DNA from: Fangia hongkongensis FSC776 = DSM 21703
Lineage (GTDB): Bacteria; Pseudomonadota; Gammaproteobacteria; Francisellales; Francisellaceae
Assembly (NCBI RefSeq): GCF_000379445.1
Contig: NZ_KB902270.1
Coordinates: forward strand, 124,001 to 188,000
Length of the DNA stretch: 64,000 nt
Direction: 5' to 3'
The position numbers were made by a program, and so were the translations under genes. Below are positions 63,866 through 64,000 of this stretch, piece after piece (position 1 is the stretch's first letter; each line of letters opens with the position of its first letter). Below the pieces are notes generated by a model. It was not told the DNA's origin. It made no database searches and worked only from the letters and a program-made list of their open reading frames with translations.

Positions 63866-64000
63866 ATGGATATTAAAAAGATAGAAAAACTCATTACACT
63901 TATTGAAAACTCTAATGTGAATGAGATCGAAATCAAAGAAGGTGAAACCTCTATTCGCATCACTGGCAATCAGGTGACACCTCCTGCACCTGTATTTGCA
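63866..64000 (+). CDS. accB: Biotin carboxyl carrier protein of acetyl-CoA carboxylase (N-terminal part, runs out of window)
   Basis: The first 45 codons read MDIKKIEKLITLIENSNVNE, then IEIKEGETSIRITGN and a Pro/Ala-rich beginning of the linker (QVTPPAPVFA). This is the standard N-terminus of AccB. The biotinyl domain with its MKM motif is beyond the window. AAGGG lies 10 bases before the ATG. The upstream TTG at 63863 is less likely. Its substrate biotin is made by the bio genes at 38-44 kb. Confidence 0.92.
   Translation, partial: MDIKKIEKLITLIENSNVNEIEIKEGETSIRITGNQVTPPAPVFA

Overview
The window is a compact, AT-rich gammaproteobacterial chromosome segment. Gene content (lptD-surA-rsmA-apaH-aroQ-accB, fkpB-ispH, dprA-smg, valS, holA, bioA/bioBF..CD, tldD) is typical of the class. 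The AT-rich style, POT-type and MFS transporters and a possible glycosyltransferase effector suggest a relative of the Francisella/Fastidiosibacter/Legionella-type host-associated lineages. That placement is inference. No insertion sequence, CRISPR array or recognisable prophage was seen.

Region 1 (1-17.4 kb) is an anaerobic energy module. It starts with the 3' end of a glycyl radical enzyme, its radical-SAM activase and a small membrane protein. On the minus strand follows a 10-kb unit reading hypA-hypB-hypF-hypC-hypD-hypE-hydB-hydG-hydD-hydA and then a nickel permease: a complete NAD(P)-linked group 3b-type [NiFe] (sulf)hydrogenase with its metal-centre assembly genes and Ni uptake. Divergent from hypA are ackA and pta, then a gene for an FNR-type oxygen sensor that keeps the CX2CX5C cluster ligands and the VETISR recognition helix. 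The hypA/ackA gap holds an exact FNR box (TTGAT-CTAC-ATCAA) and a second near-match, so the module looks internally wired for induction without oxygen.

Region 2 (17.4-28.9 kb) is mostly housekeeping: tldD, yciO, yciB, an MFS carrier, holA, pssA, fkpB-ispH, a LysM-less exported protein with dprA and smg, and a sugar porter. Region 3 (28.9-36.8 kb) has a cytosolic-type DXD glycosyltransferase resembling clostridial-toxin catalytic domains, a five-tRNA operon (Phe-Pro-Arg-His-Leu, minus strand), an orphan outer-membrane barrel, an isoaspartyl peptidase and a ugpBAEC-like glycerol-3-phosphate ABC importer behind a 21-bp palindrome.

Region 4 (37-44 kb) has a divergent POT-family carrier and the biotin cluster: bioB-bioF-esterase-bioC-bioD on the minus strand, bioA divergent. 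The esterase is an unusual BioH/BioG-like hydrolase. Region 5 (44-57 kb) has an O-antigen-ligase-type membrane protein, DUF2062 and FUSC membrane proteins, trpS with an unassigned PP-loop-like protein, valS, a small HTH protein, a secreted metallophosphoesterase and dnaE. Region 6 (57.5-64 kb) is the outer-membrane biogenesis group lptD-surA-rsmA-apaH-aroQ and the start of accB, which needs the biotin made by region 4.

Genes are tightly packed: start/stop overlaps are the rule within operons, and several convergent pairs overlap at their 3' ends (up to 86 bp). No stretch above about 300 bases lacks a gene.
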